From Verrucomicrobiaceae bacterium (GTDB taxonomy: Bacteria > Verrucomicrobiota > Verrucomicrobiia > Verrucomicrobiales > Verrucomicrobiaceae): DNA of 46,578 nt. The notes beneath the pieces were generated by a model. That model worked only from the letters and a program-made list of their open reading frames with translations. It was not told the origin of the DNA and did not search any database. Both the position numbers and the translations under genes were made by a program. Below, piece after piece: positions 26,689 to 35,929 of the stretch (position 1 is its first letter; the number at the start of each line of letters is the position of its first letter). The DNA lies in assembly GCA_029865835.1 (NCBI GenBank), contig JARXAL010000119.1:1-46578 (forward strand), written 5' to 3'.

Positions 26689-26722
26689 AGCGGTCTCCGA
26701 GTTCTTCGGAGACCGCTTTTTT
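26689..26722 (+). terminator. Rho-independent terminator of the hsp20 operon
   Basis: A perfect 12-bp stem, AGCGGTCTCCGA (26689-26700) with TCGGAGACCGCT (26706-26717), encloses a 5-nt loop GTTCT and runs straight into six T (26717-26722). It starts 15 nt after the stop of the second hsp20 gene. This is the best intrinsic terminator in the window. Confidence 0.93.
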
Positions 26723-26831
26723 GTGCTGAAGTGAGTCGTGGCTAACACCCAAAGACCGTTTTTCCACAGCCCACTGACCATCTCGTCAGACTCTAAACCT
26801 GCCTCTCGACAATCTGATAAGTCACAGGAAA

Positions 26832-27602
26832 ATGACGGCTCTCATGAAGCTCTCTACCTGGAACGTCAACGGCATGCGCGCCGCCCTTAACAAGGGCCTC
26901 AAAGATTATCTCCTCAACACCGACGCCGATGTTGTCTGCCTCCAAGAAACCAAAGCGGAAGGTCATCAAGTCGATCTTTCATTCCTCCAGGGCTGGCACG
27001 CTCTCTGGAACAGTGCCGAAAAGAAGGGGTACTCAGGCACTTGTATCCTCACCCGGGAACCCGTGAACTCCCATTCTTTTGGCATCCGCGTTCCACAACA
27101 CGATACCGAAGGCCGCGTCATCACCGCGACCTTCCCCAATTTTCATGTTGTGAATGTTTACACGCCGAACGCCAAGGCAGAACTCGCACGATTGTCTTAC
27201 CGCCTCGATTGGGATAGTGCCTTTCGCACTTACCTGAAACAGCTTGAGGCCAGCAAACCCGTTCTGGTATGTGGCGATCTCAACTGCGCCCACCAGGAAA
27301 TCGATCTCGCCAATCCAAAATCCAATCGCAACAACCCCGGCTTCAGCGACGCTGAACGTGCCAGCTTCACGCAACATTTGGAGGCAGGTTTCCTGGATGT
27401 CTTTCGGGAATTCGACCCAAACCCAGGACGTTACACATGGTGGACCATGCGCACGGGCGGCGCCGCTCGAGAAAAAAACATCGGCTGGCGGCTCGACTAC
27501 TGGCTCGCTTCAACAGGCCTACGCCCAGCACTCAAAAACTGCCTCATAAGGTCCGATGTCTTTGGCTCTGACCACTGCCCTGTCGAATTGATGATCGATT
27601 GA
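26832..27602 (+). CDS. xth: Exodeoxyribonuclease III / AP endonuclease
   Basis: A 256-residue enzyme of the exonuclease III family (base-excision repair; cuts 5' to abasic sites and degrades 3' ends). All motifs are present: STWNVNGMRA, CLQETKAE (metal Glu), NVYTPNA, VCGDLNCAHQEIDL (Asp/Asn), the LDYWLAS segment and SDHCPVEL (Asp-His). The start may be 26832 or the ATG at 26844, whose MKLSTWN matches relatives better. It stands alone after the hsp20 terminator. Confidence 0.93.
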   Translation: MTALMKLSTWNVNGMRAALNKGLKDYLLNTDADVVCLQETKAEGHQVDLSFLQGWHALWNSAEKKGYSGTCILTREPVNSHSFGIRVPQHDTEGRVITATFPNFHVVNVYTPNAKAELARLSYRLDWDSAFRTYLKQLEASKPVLVCGDLNCAHQEIDLANPKSNRNNPGFSDAERASFTQHLEAGFLDVFREFDPNPGRYTWWTMRTGGAAREKNIGWRLDYWLASTGLRPALKNCLIRSDVFGSDHCPVELMID

Positions 27603-27728
27603 AAGCCTTCGTGATTCGCATTTTTCGTGCGAACCGGATTTAACCTGTTGATTCAGGCAAATGGCAGGACCTCCCTTGCCAAAGCCGTATAAATCCTCGA
27701 CGCATATCCGCGTTTGATCCCATTCCCC

Positions 27729-28604
27729 ATGAATCGTTTCCTGCTTACCCCTTTAGTCATTCTCGCCAGCTGCTCAACTCAGCCAGGAAGCTCGCCGGGC
27801 AGTTTGCCACCAAGCCCAAGCGGCATGCCCCAAATCATCAACGTTTCGGCCTATGACCCCAAGGAACGTCAACGTGAAGGTAGCAGTTTCTCGGAACACG
27901 ACGTCTCTGCGCTTCGCATGAACGGCGCCAGCGGCCTAATCGCGCGCGCGGGCAAGGGCGGAAATCTGGATGAGAAATGCGCTAACTTTTTGGCTTCGGC
28001 AGATCGCAACGGAATGCTTCCCGGCATTTACTATCGAGTCCAGCGGCACGTCGATGCCGTGGCGCAGGCGGATCAAATGGTGAACCGGGCACACGCTCTG
28101 GCTCGTGGCCGCGCTTGGAATGCACCATCGCTACTGCTCTGCGGTGATTTTGATGGCGACCTTCCGCTTCCCTCCATTATACGCTTCATGGATCGCGTGG
28201 AAGAGCGCACGGGGGTCGTGCCGGTCGCGTACCTAGAGAATAGCACGCAGCTCAAGCAGACACTCAGCCGTGCCGATGCGGCAACCAAGGCCAAACTGCG
28301 TCGCATGCCGTATTGGCTGGCGTTGTATGCGCACGATAGCGGTGCCGGTCCAGTCTATCCAGCCCCCGGAAACCCACGCGGATTGGTGAATCAATACGGC
28401 GTCTGGTCAAACTGGACCATGTGGCAATACGGCGGTGTGGACTGGCAGGGCGGTCGCTCTCGTCCGAAAGTCTATAACCACGGCTCGTATCGCTTCAGCC
28501 CCTACTTTGGCAACCTCGATCGCCCGACCGAGCGAAACGTCTTCAATGGCTCCCGGGCAGGCTTGCAGTCGTTCTGGCAACAACACGGCCTTCCGCTTCG
28601 TTGA
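27729..28604 (+). CDS. GH25-like (muramidase-fold) lipoprotein with altered catalytic motif
   Basis: A 291-residue protein. The ATG at 27729 gives a short signal sequence ending ILASC (lipobox, Cys15). A Ser/Pro/Gly linker is followed by a GH25-type barrel: INVSAYDP, SGLIARAGKGG, GIYYRVQRHVDAVAQADQMV, FMDRVEERTGVVPVAYLENS, and a C-terminal MWQYGGVDW. GH25 enzymes hydrolyse peptidoglycan with an Asp and a Glu in a D-x-E pattern. The matching segment here, LLLCGDFDGD, has D-x-D, so activity is uncertain. A beta-helix protein follows after 10 nt. Confidence 0.75.
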   Translation: MNRFLLTPLVILASCSTQPGSSPGSLPPSPSGMPQIINVSAYDPKERQREGSSFSEHDVSALRMNGASGLIARAGKGGNLDEKCANFLASADRNGMLPGIYYRVQRHVDAVAQADQMVNRAHALARGRAWNAPSLLLCGDFDGDLPLPSIIRFMDRVEERTGVVPVAYLENSTQLKQTLSRADAATKAKLRRMPYWLALYAHDSGAGPVYPAPGNPRGLVNQYGVWSNWTMWQYGGVDWQGGRSRPKVYNHGSYRFSPYFGNLDRPTERNVFNGSRAGLQSFWQQHGLPLR

Positions 28605-28614
28605 GCAGCAGTAG

Positions 28615-29580
28615 ATGAAGACGACGTTGACTCTCACACTCCTATTGATATCGGCCTCCTTTGCAGCCGATACGCCCAACCTCGCTGGAACCTCGGGCAA
28701 CGTGGGCACGGGCGAACAACCGAAGCTCGTGCATCGATTGGAGATCACAAAGCCAGGTGTGTATGAAAACTTCCGCGTCGACTCGCAGGGCAAAGGCGGC
28801 AACATTGTCAAAATCACCGCAGACGATGTCACCTTGAGAAACTGCGAGATCTTCAACGGTAGCGGAAATGGTGTCGGCGTCTTTGGTGAACGGGTCCTGA
28901 TCGAAAACTGCCGCATCCATCATCTGCTGAGCGGGACCTTCGAGGATCAGCATGATGCCCATGGCATCACTGGCAGTTGGGGTGATGTGACCATCCGCAA
29001 CTGTGACATCTCGAACATCTCTGGGGACTGCGTGCAATTTGATCCAGATCGTAAATCGCGTGGCCGTGTCACCATCGAACACTGCCATCTCTGGGCAGGT
29101 CCACTCGCAGAAGACGCTCCTGGATTCAAGGCCGGACAGAATCCAGGCGAGAACGCATTCGACTCCAAAACAATGCCCGATGGCGAGCGCTGCCAGCTAA
29201 TCATTCGCCAGTGCTACATGCACGGCTGGAGCCAACCCTCACAGATTCAGAATCGCGCAGCGCTGAATTTGAAGGAGCATATTCATGCGGTGATCTCAAA
29301 CTGTGTTTTCTATGACAACGAAATCGCCATCAGAGCCCGCGGGCCCGGTGGACGCGGCAATGCGCATGTGACCATCAAAGATTGCGCGATCTTCAACACG
29401 CAAGTTGGAGTACGTGCCGAAGACAACATCGAACAACTCAAAATCAGCGGCATGGGCTGGGGGCCACGTGTGAAGTCACGCATCGAGCGACACAACGGCA
29501 AGGAGCTTCCAGGCTTCGAAAGTAATGGCGATCACGATGCAGAGCCAATCAGCGAACTCATCTCAAAACCAACACCTTAA
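28615..29580 (+). CDS. Secreted right-handed parallel beta-helix protein
   Basis: A 321-residue exported protein (signal peptide MKTTLTLTLLLISASFA). From about residue 65 it is built of repeated parallel beta-helix rungs (DVTLRNCEIFNGSG, RVLIENCRIHHL, DVTIRNCDISNISGDCV, RVTIEHCHLW, AVISNCVFYDNEIAIRARG, HVTIKDCAIFNTQVGVRAED). This is the fold of pectate lyases, polysaccharide epimerases and many adhesins. I cannot pick out a catalytic site, so the role is unassigned. It probably shares a transcript with the GH25-like lipoprotein 10 nt upstream. Confidence 0.82.
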   Translation: MKTTLTLTLLLISASFAADTPNLAGTSGNVGTGEQPKLVHRLEITKPGVYENFRVDSQGKGGNIVKITADDVTLRNCEIFNGSGNGVGVFGERVLIENCRIHHLLSGTFEDQHDAHGITGSWGDVTIRNCDISNISGDCVQFDPDRKSRGRVTIEHCHLWAGPLAEDAPGFKAGQNPGENAFDSKTMPDGERCQLIIRQCYMHGWSQPSQIQNRAALNLKEHIHAVISNCVFYDNEIAIRARGPGGRGNAHVTIKDCAIFNTQVGVRAEDNIEQLKISGMGWGPRVKSRIERHNGKELPGFESNGDHDAEPISELISKPTP

Positions 29581-29586
29581 CATCAG

Positions 29587-29927
29587 TCACGTCGTCACTT
29601 TAGCAGCCACCTGCTTCAGCGTATCCACAAAGGCAGATGTCGATGTCGAAGCACGACCCTTTTGCCAAAGGACAATGAAATTCCAGGGGACTTCCCGTCG
29701 CTGGATGGCACGAAACTCACACAAGGATGCGATGATTTGAAAAAGCAATCCGGCAACAGCGTCACCGCATACACCAGCACAACCTCAGATGCCGCATTCG
29801 TATGGCTGTCCCCGATTAGAGCAATATCGAGATCGCCTGCGTTCAAATCTATAACTTGCTCTCGTGGGGACACGTCATGCAGCTTGAGCTTCAAACATGG
29901 CGGCGGTCGTTGACGCTGAGCGCCCAT
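29587..29927 (-). pseudogene. Decayed LysR-family transcriptional regulator
   Basis: Read on the minus strand, 29927 downward gives LKLKLHDVSPREQVIDLNAGDLDIALIG, the start of a LysR substrate-binding domain. It jumps after about 17 residues to TLLPDC, where a working protein has roughly 70 more residues between these motifs. Near 29710-29725 the frame then shifts by one base into REVPWNFIVLWQKGRAS and AFVDTLKQVA, the normal LysR C-terminus, ending with a stop at 29587-29589. The N-terminal helix-turn-helix domain is missing altogether. So the gene has lost its 5' part, an internal segment and its frame. It explains most of the gap between the beta-helix gene and the next gene. Confidence 0.8.
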
Positions 29928-30023
29928 TCCACTGGGTTCACCCTTGATCGACCGCCTGTTTTCATCTCATCAGTCAAATGCAAAACCTTGATTCGCGCCG
30001 AGTGTCGCTCCATGCTCTAACGC

Positions 30024-30584
30024 ATGATACGTTTTCTCATTCCAGGTGTTTTGAGGCGGCCTCCCATTTCGACAGGTGTGACACCGGTTCCTCGCACATT
30101 GCCACCTGATTTGGATGGCTCACTCACCAGCATGGCTAAAGGTGTGAACGATGTGCTCAACTACTACATTCAAGTGACTGACACGAAAGCCAGCATCTTT
30201 ATTGCAGGCAGCGTGGCCGCCGCCTCGTTCTTGCTGATGAAATTTCCAGTGGGCTTCGGACCGCGAGCGCTGTATTTTTTGGCAGCTTCAAGCCTCGGAA
30301 TATCCTTGGTGCTGGCTACCTTGGTTATTTTGCCTCGGCTTCCGGCACGAAGCGGCACAGGCAGCGTGTTCTGGGGTGACATTTCGGGCTGCACCGATTC
30401 GACAGACTATCGCGATCGTTTTGGCAAGACCGCTTCCTCTGGCCTTTTGGATGAAGAGTATAGCGTGCTCAATTTCCACACGGCACGTATTTTGGAGAAA
30501 AAGATCCGAATCCTTCGTTCGGCTATTCTTTGCTTTCTCACCGGAATCTTAACGGCCCTTCCACATCACTTAATCAACTCCTGA
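30024..30584 (+). CDS. Pycsar-effector-like (PycTM/DUF5706) membrane protein, no adjacent cyclase
   Basis: A 186-residue protein. Residues about 42-70 (VNDVLNYYIQVTDTKASIFIAG) carry the D-x-K-A motif at the start of the first transmembrane helix that marks the PycTM family (PF18967). A second helix follows (YFLAASSLGISLVLATLVIL), then a soluble loop with VFWGDIS. The C-terminal part (ARILEKKIRILRSAILCFLTGILTAL) has a charged helix leading into a last membrane segment. In Pycsar phage defence such proteins disrupt the membrane after cCMP or cUMP signalling, together with a neighbouring cyclase. No cyclase gene is found here, so the role may differ. Confidence 0.72.
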   Translation: MIRFLIPGVLRRPPISTGVTPVPRTLPPDLDGSLTSMAKGVNDVLNYYIQVTDTKASIFIAGSVAAASFLLMKFPVGFGPRALYFLAASSLGISLVLATLVILPRLPARSGTGSVFWGDISGCTDSTDYRDRFGKTASSGLLDEEYSVLNFHTARILEKKIRILRSAILCFLTGILTALPHHLINS

Positions 30585-30599
30585 GACCAGGAATTCCCC

Positions 30600-31274
30600 A
30601 TGTCCACCGTCACACGACTTTACCTCATTCGTCACGGAGCCACTGTGCTCACTGCCGAAGACCGCTTTGCGGGCGCCACCAACGTTGCTCTATCTGATGA
30701 AGGCCGCCGACAAGCCACTGCATTAGCCGTTAGGCTCAAAGGAGTTCAATTCACCGCCATCTATGCTTCACCCTTGGATCGCACGATGGAAACCGCCTCC
30801 ATTCTTGCTCAGCCCCATCAGCTGGAAGTTCAAGCCCGCGACGGTCTGCGTGAAATCTCCCATGGCCGCTGGGAGGGCATGACGCGGGAAGAAGTGCTCA
30901 CCGCCTATCCAGATGAAGTCGCTGCATGGGATGAGGATCCCTACACATTCGCACCAGTTGGCGGTGAATCCGGACTCGCTGTCACGGCTCGTGCGCTACC
31001 TCCTCTCATGGAAATCTGCGCAACACACCGCGGTGAACATGTGGCCATTGTTTCTCACAAAGCCACCATTCGGTTGGTGATCAGCTCAATGCTCGGCTTT
31101 GATCCTCGACGTTATCGGGACAATCTGGATCAGTCCCCGTGCGCCCTCAACATTGTTGATGTGCGTGGACCCACGTGCTTCCGGCTTACCCTCTTTAACG
31201 ACACCTCTCACTACCTCGAAGAGGCAGGTGACGTGCCCCCAGTGCCCCAGCGACGCCTTTCAGGTCATTGGTAG
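30600..31274 (+). CDS. Histidine phosphatase family protein
   Basis: A 224-residue protein with the phosphohistidine motif LYLIRHGAT at the N-terminus (RHG), SPLDRTMETA, EISHGRWEGMTREEV (the Glu acid/base region) and VSHKATIRLVI (second catalytic His). It belongs to the phosphoglycerate mutase / alpha-ribazole phosphatase branch; the substrate cannot be set from sequence. A good AGGA ribosome site precedes the ATG by about 9 nt. It lies 15 nt after the PycTM-like gene, so the two may be co-transcribed. Confidence 0.88.
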   Translation: MSTVTRLYLIRHGATVLTAEDRFAGATNVALSDEGRRQATALAVRLKGVQFTAIYASPLDRTMETASILAQPHQLEVQARDGLREISHGRWEGMTREEVLTAYPDEVAAWDEDPYTFAPVGGESGLAVTARALPPLMEICATHRGEHVAIVSHKATIRLVISSMLGFDPRRYRDNLDQSPCALNIVDVRGPTCFRLTLFNDTSHYLEEAGDVPPVPQRRLSGHW

Positions 31275-31479
31275 CGCCAATTCACCTCTCGCAGGGCCTC
31301 CCGCTGCGCAGGCGTCAGATATGCCATTGCCTTGTTCAAGTCGCTGCGTATCAACGCATTTAACTTCGTTGCTTGGGCCATCGAGAGGGACAGTCTTTCC
31401 GTGGAATTTTCTGAAACAGAGCAATCAGGTGAATTGCTGAGATATGGTCTCCATCAAAGCCGTTTCAGGCGCACATCCA

Positions 31480-33390
31480 ATGAAACGATTTGTTACATTC
31501 TCTCTATTCGCGATCAGCTTTGCGCTTCACGGCGCGCCTACCCCAAATGTTCTCTTTATCCTGGCCGACGACCTCGGCTGGAGTGATACCACCCTTCACG
31601 GCACCACAAAATTCTATCAGACCCCCAACATTGAACGTCTCGCCAAGCGTGGCATGACTTTCACCCATGCCTATTCGGCTAGCCCACTTTGCTCACCCAC
31701 CCGCTCTGCCATTCTCACAGGACTGAGTCCCGCCCGCACCGGCATCACCACACCCAACTGCCACGTTCCACAAGTTGTGCTGAACGCAACACCTGGGAAG
31801 AAAGCACCAGTCGATCAAAAAGCAATCCAGCCAAATCCGGCAACTCGCCTCAAGACAGACTACCCCACTTTAGTAAAGTCACTGAAGGCCGCAGGATATG
31901 CCGCAGGCCATTTTGGCAAATGGCACCTCGGACCCGAACCATATTCTCCATTGGAGCACGGCTTTGACGTCGATATACCGCACACGGCGGGACCGGGCCC
32001 TGCAGGCAGTTACGTTGCCCCCTGGAAGTTCAAAGACTTCGACCATGATCCCGATGTTCCCGATCAGCATATCGAAGATCGCATGGCCCTTGAGGCATCG
32101 GCCTGGATTGAGAAAAATCATGACTCTCCCTTTTTCCTCAATTATTGGATGTTCAGCGTGCACGCTCCATTCGATGCAAAGAAGACTTTGATCGAAAAAC
32201 ACCGTACCCGAGTCAATCCCAAGGATCCTCAACGAAGTCCCACTTATGCCGCTATGATAGAAAGCATGGACGATGCCATCGGAACCCTGCTCGATACGTT
32301 GGATCGGCTCAAAATCGCAGAAAACACCATCATCATCTTCACCGCCGATAATGGCGGCAATATGTACAATGAAATTGATGGCACGACACCAACAAGCAAT
32401 GTCCCCTTGCGCGGAGGCAAAGCCACGATGTTTGAAGGAGGCACCCGAGTCCCCTGTGTCATTGCTTGGCCCGGCATTACCACTCCTGGCAGCCGGAGTG
32501 ACGCAATCGTGCAAAGCGAGGACTACTACCCCACGCTACTCAGCGGCCTTGGCCTCGCGTCCAGCCCAAACCAAGTGTTTGACGGCATCGACATTCTCAC
32601 CGCACTCAAAGGTGAAGCACTAGATCGAGAAGGGGCCTTTCAATACTTCCCCCACAATCCATCCGTCCCCGATTGGCTTCCCCCTGCCGTTTCCGTTCAC
32701 CGGGGGAACTACAAGCTCATTCGGATATTCCACGGGGGCGAAGCTGGAGCACATCGACATCTCTTGTACAACGTTCGAGATGACATCGGCGAGAAAGAGA
32801 ACTTGGCCCTCCAAAAGCCGGAGTTGGTTACTGAACTCAATCTATTGATTGATGACTTTCTCACGAAAACCGACGCAGTCGTCCCCATTCCCAACCCAGA
32901 ATTTGATCCCGCCAAGTATCATCCCGAACTTGAGGGCATTCAAAAGCCCAAGGCTAAAGTCCCCGCCAAAGCTGTGGCAAAGTCCAGAACCGTAGGCCGT
33001 TGGAGCCATGGTTCCGATGCATCGCCCGAGCTCGTCGCTGGCAGAATCCAAATCAAAGCCACGGGCGGCGATCCCTGGATCAGCACCCGCGCATTTGTTC
33101 AAACTGATGAGGGCAAGCTCGTTGTGAACCTGACGTTCAGCTCCGAAGCGGCAGGGCCAGCCTCGATCTACTTCACTGAGTTGGATCAAAGAGCCTTTCA
33201 CAAAGACCAGTCCGTCAGCTTTGACACCCATCCAGACGGGTCACCCCACGACTATAAGGTGACCCTCCCCATCTCCAAACTCCACGCCATCCGGCTCGAC
33301 CCCGCCAGCAAAAGCGGCCAAATCCAAATCACTCGATTCACCATCAACAACAGTGCAGGAAAACTTATGGTCGACCTGTTGTCAGATTGA
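31480..33390 (+). CDS. Secreted sulfatase with extra C-terminal domain
   Basis: A 636-residue type I sulfatase. The ATG at 31480 gives a signal peptide ([19 protein letters not shown]); 31444 would add 12 residues. Motifs are LADDLGWSD (metal), the canonical formylglycine site C71-S-P-T-R75 with [16 protein letters not shown] and FTADNGGN. After the sulfatase fold (ending near residue 480), a Lys/Ala/Pro linker leads to a domain of about 125 residues ([13 protein letters not shown] ... [14 protein letters not shown]), all beta-strand-like. That may be a carbohydrate-binding module. Substrate unknown. Confidence 0.92.
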   Translation: MKRFVTFSLFAISFALHGAPTPNVLFILADDLGWSDTTLHGTTKFYQTPNIERLAKRGMTFTHAYSASPLCSPTRSAILTGLSPARTGITTPNCHVPQVVLNATPGKKAPVDQKAIQPNPATRLKTDYPTLVKSLKAAGYAAGHFGKWHLGPEPYSPLEHGFDVDIPHTAGPGPAGSYVAPWKFKDFDHDPDVPDQHIEDRMALEASAWIEKNHDSPFFLNYWMFSVHAPFDAKKTLIEKHRTRVNPKDPQRSPTYAAMIESMDDAIGTLLDTLDRLKIAENTIIIFTADNGGNMYNEIDGTTPTSNVPLRGGKATMFEGGTRVPCVIAWPGITTPGSRSDAIVQSEDYYPTLLSGLGLASSPNQVFDGIDILTALKGEALDREGAFQYFPHNPSVPDWLPPAVSVHRGNYKLIRIFHGGEAGAHRHLLYNVRDDIGEKENLALQKPELVTELNLLIDDFLTKTDAVVPIPNPEFDPAKYHPELEGIQKPKAKVPAKAVAKSRTVGRWSHGSDASPELVAGRIQIKATGGDPWISTRAFVQTDEGKLVVNLTFSSEAAGPASIYFTELDQRAFHKDQSVSFDTHPDGSPHDYKVTLPISKLHAIRLDPASKSGQIQITRFTINNSAGKLMVDLLSD

Positions 33391-33414
33391 CACCGCTCAG
33401 GACGCGAAAAGGCA

Positions 33415-35853
33415 TCAGTCATAAACCAATTGTGCGGACACGACCGCATCAGTGTTCGCCACGAAACGCAGCCAATAAGCACTAAAGGCAGCAGGAAACG
33501 TATGCTGTGTTGGGCGGTCGGCCTGCACATCAAAAACCTGATAAGGCACCCAAAGCCCAGTGCCTGAGATGTCCACTTCGACTGTCACCTGCACCAGTTT
33601 GTCGGCGGTAAGCGTGAGACGCTTGCGATCGTAGCCTGTGCAAAGATAGGGATCACTAGGGACTCCGGTCTTGGTGGCCGTCCTCAGCCAGGGTCCTCCC
33701 TCGCCCCTGACCTTGCCAAACTTCCAAAGATCATCGACCGCACCTACCCAAAGGGCCGTTTTGCCGTCGCTCGACCTAACGATATGCTCGCCTGCTGCAT
33801 CACCGCGAACACCGCTCATCACCATCAAACCCCGGTAGCTGGCATAGTCCTTGATTCGACGATTGTGAGTCGCAATTGGCCGGATCTTGGCAAAGCCTCC
33901 CGCATTTTCGGCTGGCAACTCAAAAAAGGTGCCGCCTGCATTGAACAAGTCTCGCTCAGTGCACACCTCACGACAAACGCGCTCGGCTCCCAAAGGTCCC
34001 TCCTTGTCTAACCCCTTGTCACCGCGTGGCAGACGCCAACGACCCTTGTGATCCACATAAACGATCGATGCCTCGTCGTAGGTGAGGACCCCCTCAGGAA
34101 TAGCCGCCTTTTTCGAGGTCCACTCGAGACCTTGCGGATCCTCCACAGGTTCCAGATCAAATGCAGTGCCCATATCGTAAACCGCTTTCGTGTTCCCTGG
34201 GGTGTTCGAGATAAATCGCAATGTCTTCAAGCCGCCTCCACGTGCCAGCAGTAATCCTCCCGTGACATCCGTATCCGCTACCCCGGCTATCCCTTCAAAC
34301 AAGTCAGCAGCCTCATTCGTTCTCGGATCGTCATTGTGGTAGCGAAACATGGCGGTGATCTTCGGGCATTCGCTGGCGCACTTCACACGCACCCAGACCC
34401 CAACTTCCTCGGACTCAAACGCGACGGTGACGTGCTCCTGGTTCGGCTCAGGACTTAACACCCGAAGACTCTCCCACTTGCCGCTGCCCTTTCGGTCCAC
34501 CTCAACCTCAATGTCGCACTTGGGATTCTCCCCCCATGTGAGGTGTAAGGAACGATGCTTATAACCCTCAAACAAAAAGGGTTCGCTTACCTCGCCTGCC
34601 TTCACCGGATCCTCCAACCAAACCGCCCCACGACCCATCACCGGTCCGAACTGATCAATCTGATCGGGTGCCACAAACCACAAATTCGATTGGGACTGAC
34701 CTGGCCCGGCAAGCTCTCCTTTGGCCTTTCGGACGTTGAGAAATTCCTTGTTCGCCGAGTCATCACAGCCAAAGACAATCCGATCCTGCCAGCGCGCAAA
34801 GTCACCGATCACTTTCAAGTAGTTGCTTCTTGGCAAAATGCCCGCGCTGCTGGTCAGCGTGAAGCCCTTGGGAAAACGCCAGAACGCCCCATGCATCGTC
34901 ATCAATAGATCGTTTTCACCAATGTCTCGAATGCGCGGCCACTCCGTGTTCCAGCCATGCGCTCCATCGTAGCTGTGGCTGGACTTGGGAAGCCTGTAGC
35001 TATGCCATTTCCCCTCGTACAGGCACATCAAAATCAATGATCGGTGATCCCAACCCACACTCCAAATCGGATCGGTTTCCGGGTTCGTATTGCCACTGAT
35101 TCCGCCAGGACCTGACACCTCCGTGAATTGATTGCGCCGCACCAACTTCCAGTCCTCACCAGGTTTCATCCACTCACCGAGCGCACCACTAGGCGTCGCC
35201 GGATCGGTGGTCACACGCTTGTCGCGATCCCCGTTATTCGCATACACCAGCCGTCCCTGACCGCTAAACAGCCCTTTGCCGTGATAGCCTGGCAGTTCCG
35301 ATTTCAGTGTGGCGGGATGCTCCTCCTTGGAAAATCCGGGCTTCGGCGTGTTGCCATCCTGAATGAGCCCAGTGACCTCCAACGTCTTCAAATCCACCTC
35401 ATAGAGCCCCTCCTCCATCGTCGCATAGTACGCTTTTCCAGCCGGATCGATCAAATGCCGCGCATTCCCGGTCAATCGCCCTGGCATCTTCGCCGGAGGA
35501 ATCACACGCACCTGCCGTTCAGCATCAATCACATAGGGCCCGATGAGAAGTTGCTGGGTCTCTGAATGAATCATCCGGTTCGCCGGCGTGCCTCCAACGC
35601 TTTCCGGCCGGCTGACTTGCTTCAAATCCGGCGTGATCTCATAAAGTTTGTCGCTCGATCCAAACGGCAGATGCGGCCCATAAGTGATCACCCAGAGTCG
35701 GTCTGCCCACGGCACCACCGCTCCCGTGCCGCACTCGCCCTCATTGTTAAACATCGCCAAGCTCGGATAGATGCCGCTGATCTGTTTCGGCTGCTCCGCG
35801 CGCAAGCAGACAGCAGCAAGACCCAGGTATGACAAAAGAAAAGCACATTTCAT
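33415..35853 (-). CDS. Large secreted protein of unknown function with duplicated module
   Basis: An 812-residue exported protein; the ATG at 35853 opens a signal peptide (MKCAFLLSYLGLAAVCLRA). The N-terminal half resembles beta-propeller-type repeats (DRLWVITYGPHLPFG, LYEITPDLKQV, GLYEVDLKTLEVTGL). A module of about 115 residues occurs twice, near 391-505 and 697-812. Both copies share LW..., a short WL turn, V-S-[DE]-P-[FY]-L, GY, LTLT-like strands, VEVD-x-x-G-x-G-x-W and a closing tyrosine strand. I do not recognise a named family or active site. It is transcribed divergently from an AraC-type regulator 76 nt away, a likely controller. Confidence 0.8.
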   Translation of the reverse strand: MKCAFLLSYLGLAAVCLRAEQPKQISGIYPSLAMFNNEGECGTGAVVPWADRLWVITYGPHLPFGSSDKLYEITPDLKQVSRPESVGGTPANRMIHSETQQLLIGPYVIDAERQVRVIPPAKMPGRLTGNARHLIDPAGKAYYATMEEGLYEVDLKTLEVTGLIQDGNTPKPGFSKEEHPATLKSELPGYHGKGLFSGQGRLVYANNGDRDKRVTTDPATPSGALGEWMKPGEDWKLVRRNQFTEVSGPGGISGNTNPETDPIWSVGWDHRSLILMCLYEGKWHSYRLPKSSHSYDGAHGWNTEWPRIRDIGENDLLMTMHGAFWRFPKGFTLTSSAGILPRSNYLKVIGDFARWQDRIVFGCDDSANKEFLNVRKAKGELAGPGQSQSNLWFVAPDQIDQFGPVMGRGAVWLEDPVKAGEVSEPFLFEGYKHRSLHLTWGENPKCDIEVEVDRKGSGKWESLRVLSPEPNQEHVTVAFESEEVGVWVRVKCASECPKITAMFRYHNDDPRTNEAADLFEGIAGVADTDVTGGLLLARGGGLKTLRFISNTPGNTKAVYDMGTAFDLEPVEDPQGLEWTSKKAAIPEGVLTYDEASIVYVDHKGRWRLPRGDKGLDKEGPLGAERVCREVCTERDLFNAGGTFFELPAENAGGFAKIRPIATHNRRIKDYASYRGLMVMSGVRGDAAGEHIVRSSDGKTALWVGAVDDLWKFGKVRGEGGPWLRTATKTGVPSDPYLCTGYDRKRLTLTADKLVQVTVEVDISGTGLWVPYQVFDVQADRPTQHTFPAAFSAYWLRFVANTDAVVSAQLVYD

Positions 35854-35929
35854 ACCCCACTTCAGCACAAACAACGGCTGCAAGACAAGACCACCCGCTT
35901 ATGATTCACGGAAATCTGTTACACTTCAA

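Noticed and set aside
27615-27633. Hairpin TTCGCA / TGCGAA after the exonuclease III gene
   Set aside because: The T-run is in the loop, not after the stem, and the stem is only 6 bp; not a terminator.
31265-31381. Minus-strand 38-codon frame (MAQATKLNALIRSDLNKAMA...) overlapping the phosphatase 3' end
   Set aside because: It has plausible composition but no ribosome-binding site, is very short and overlaps a confident gene; I could not support it as a CDS.
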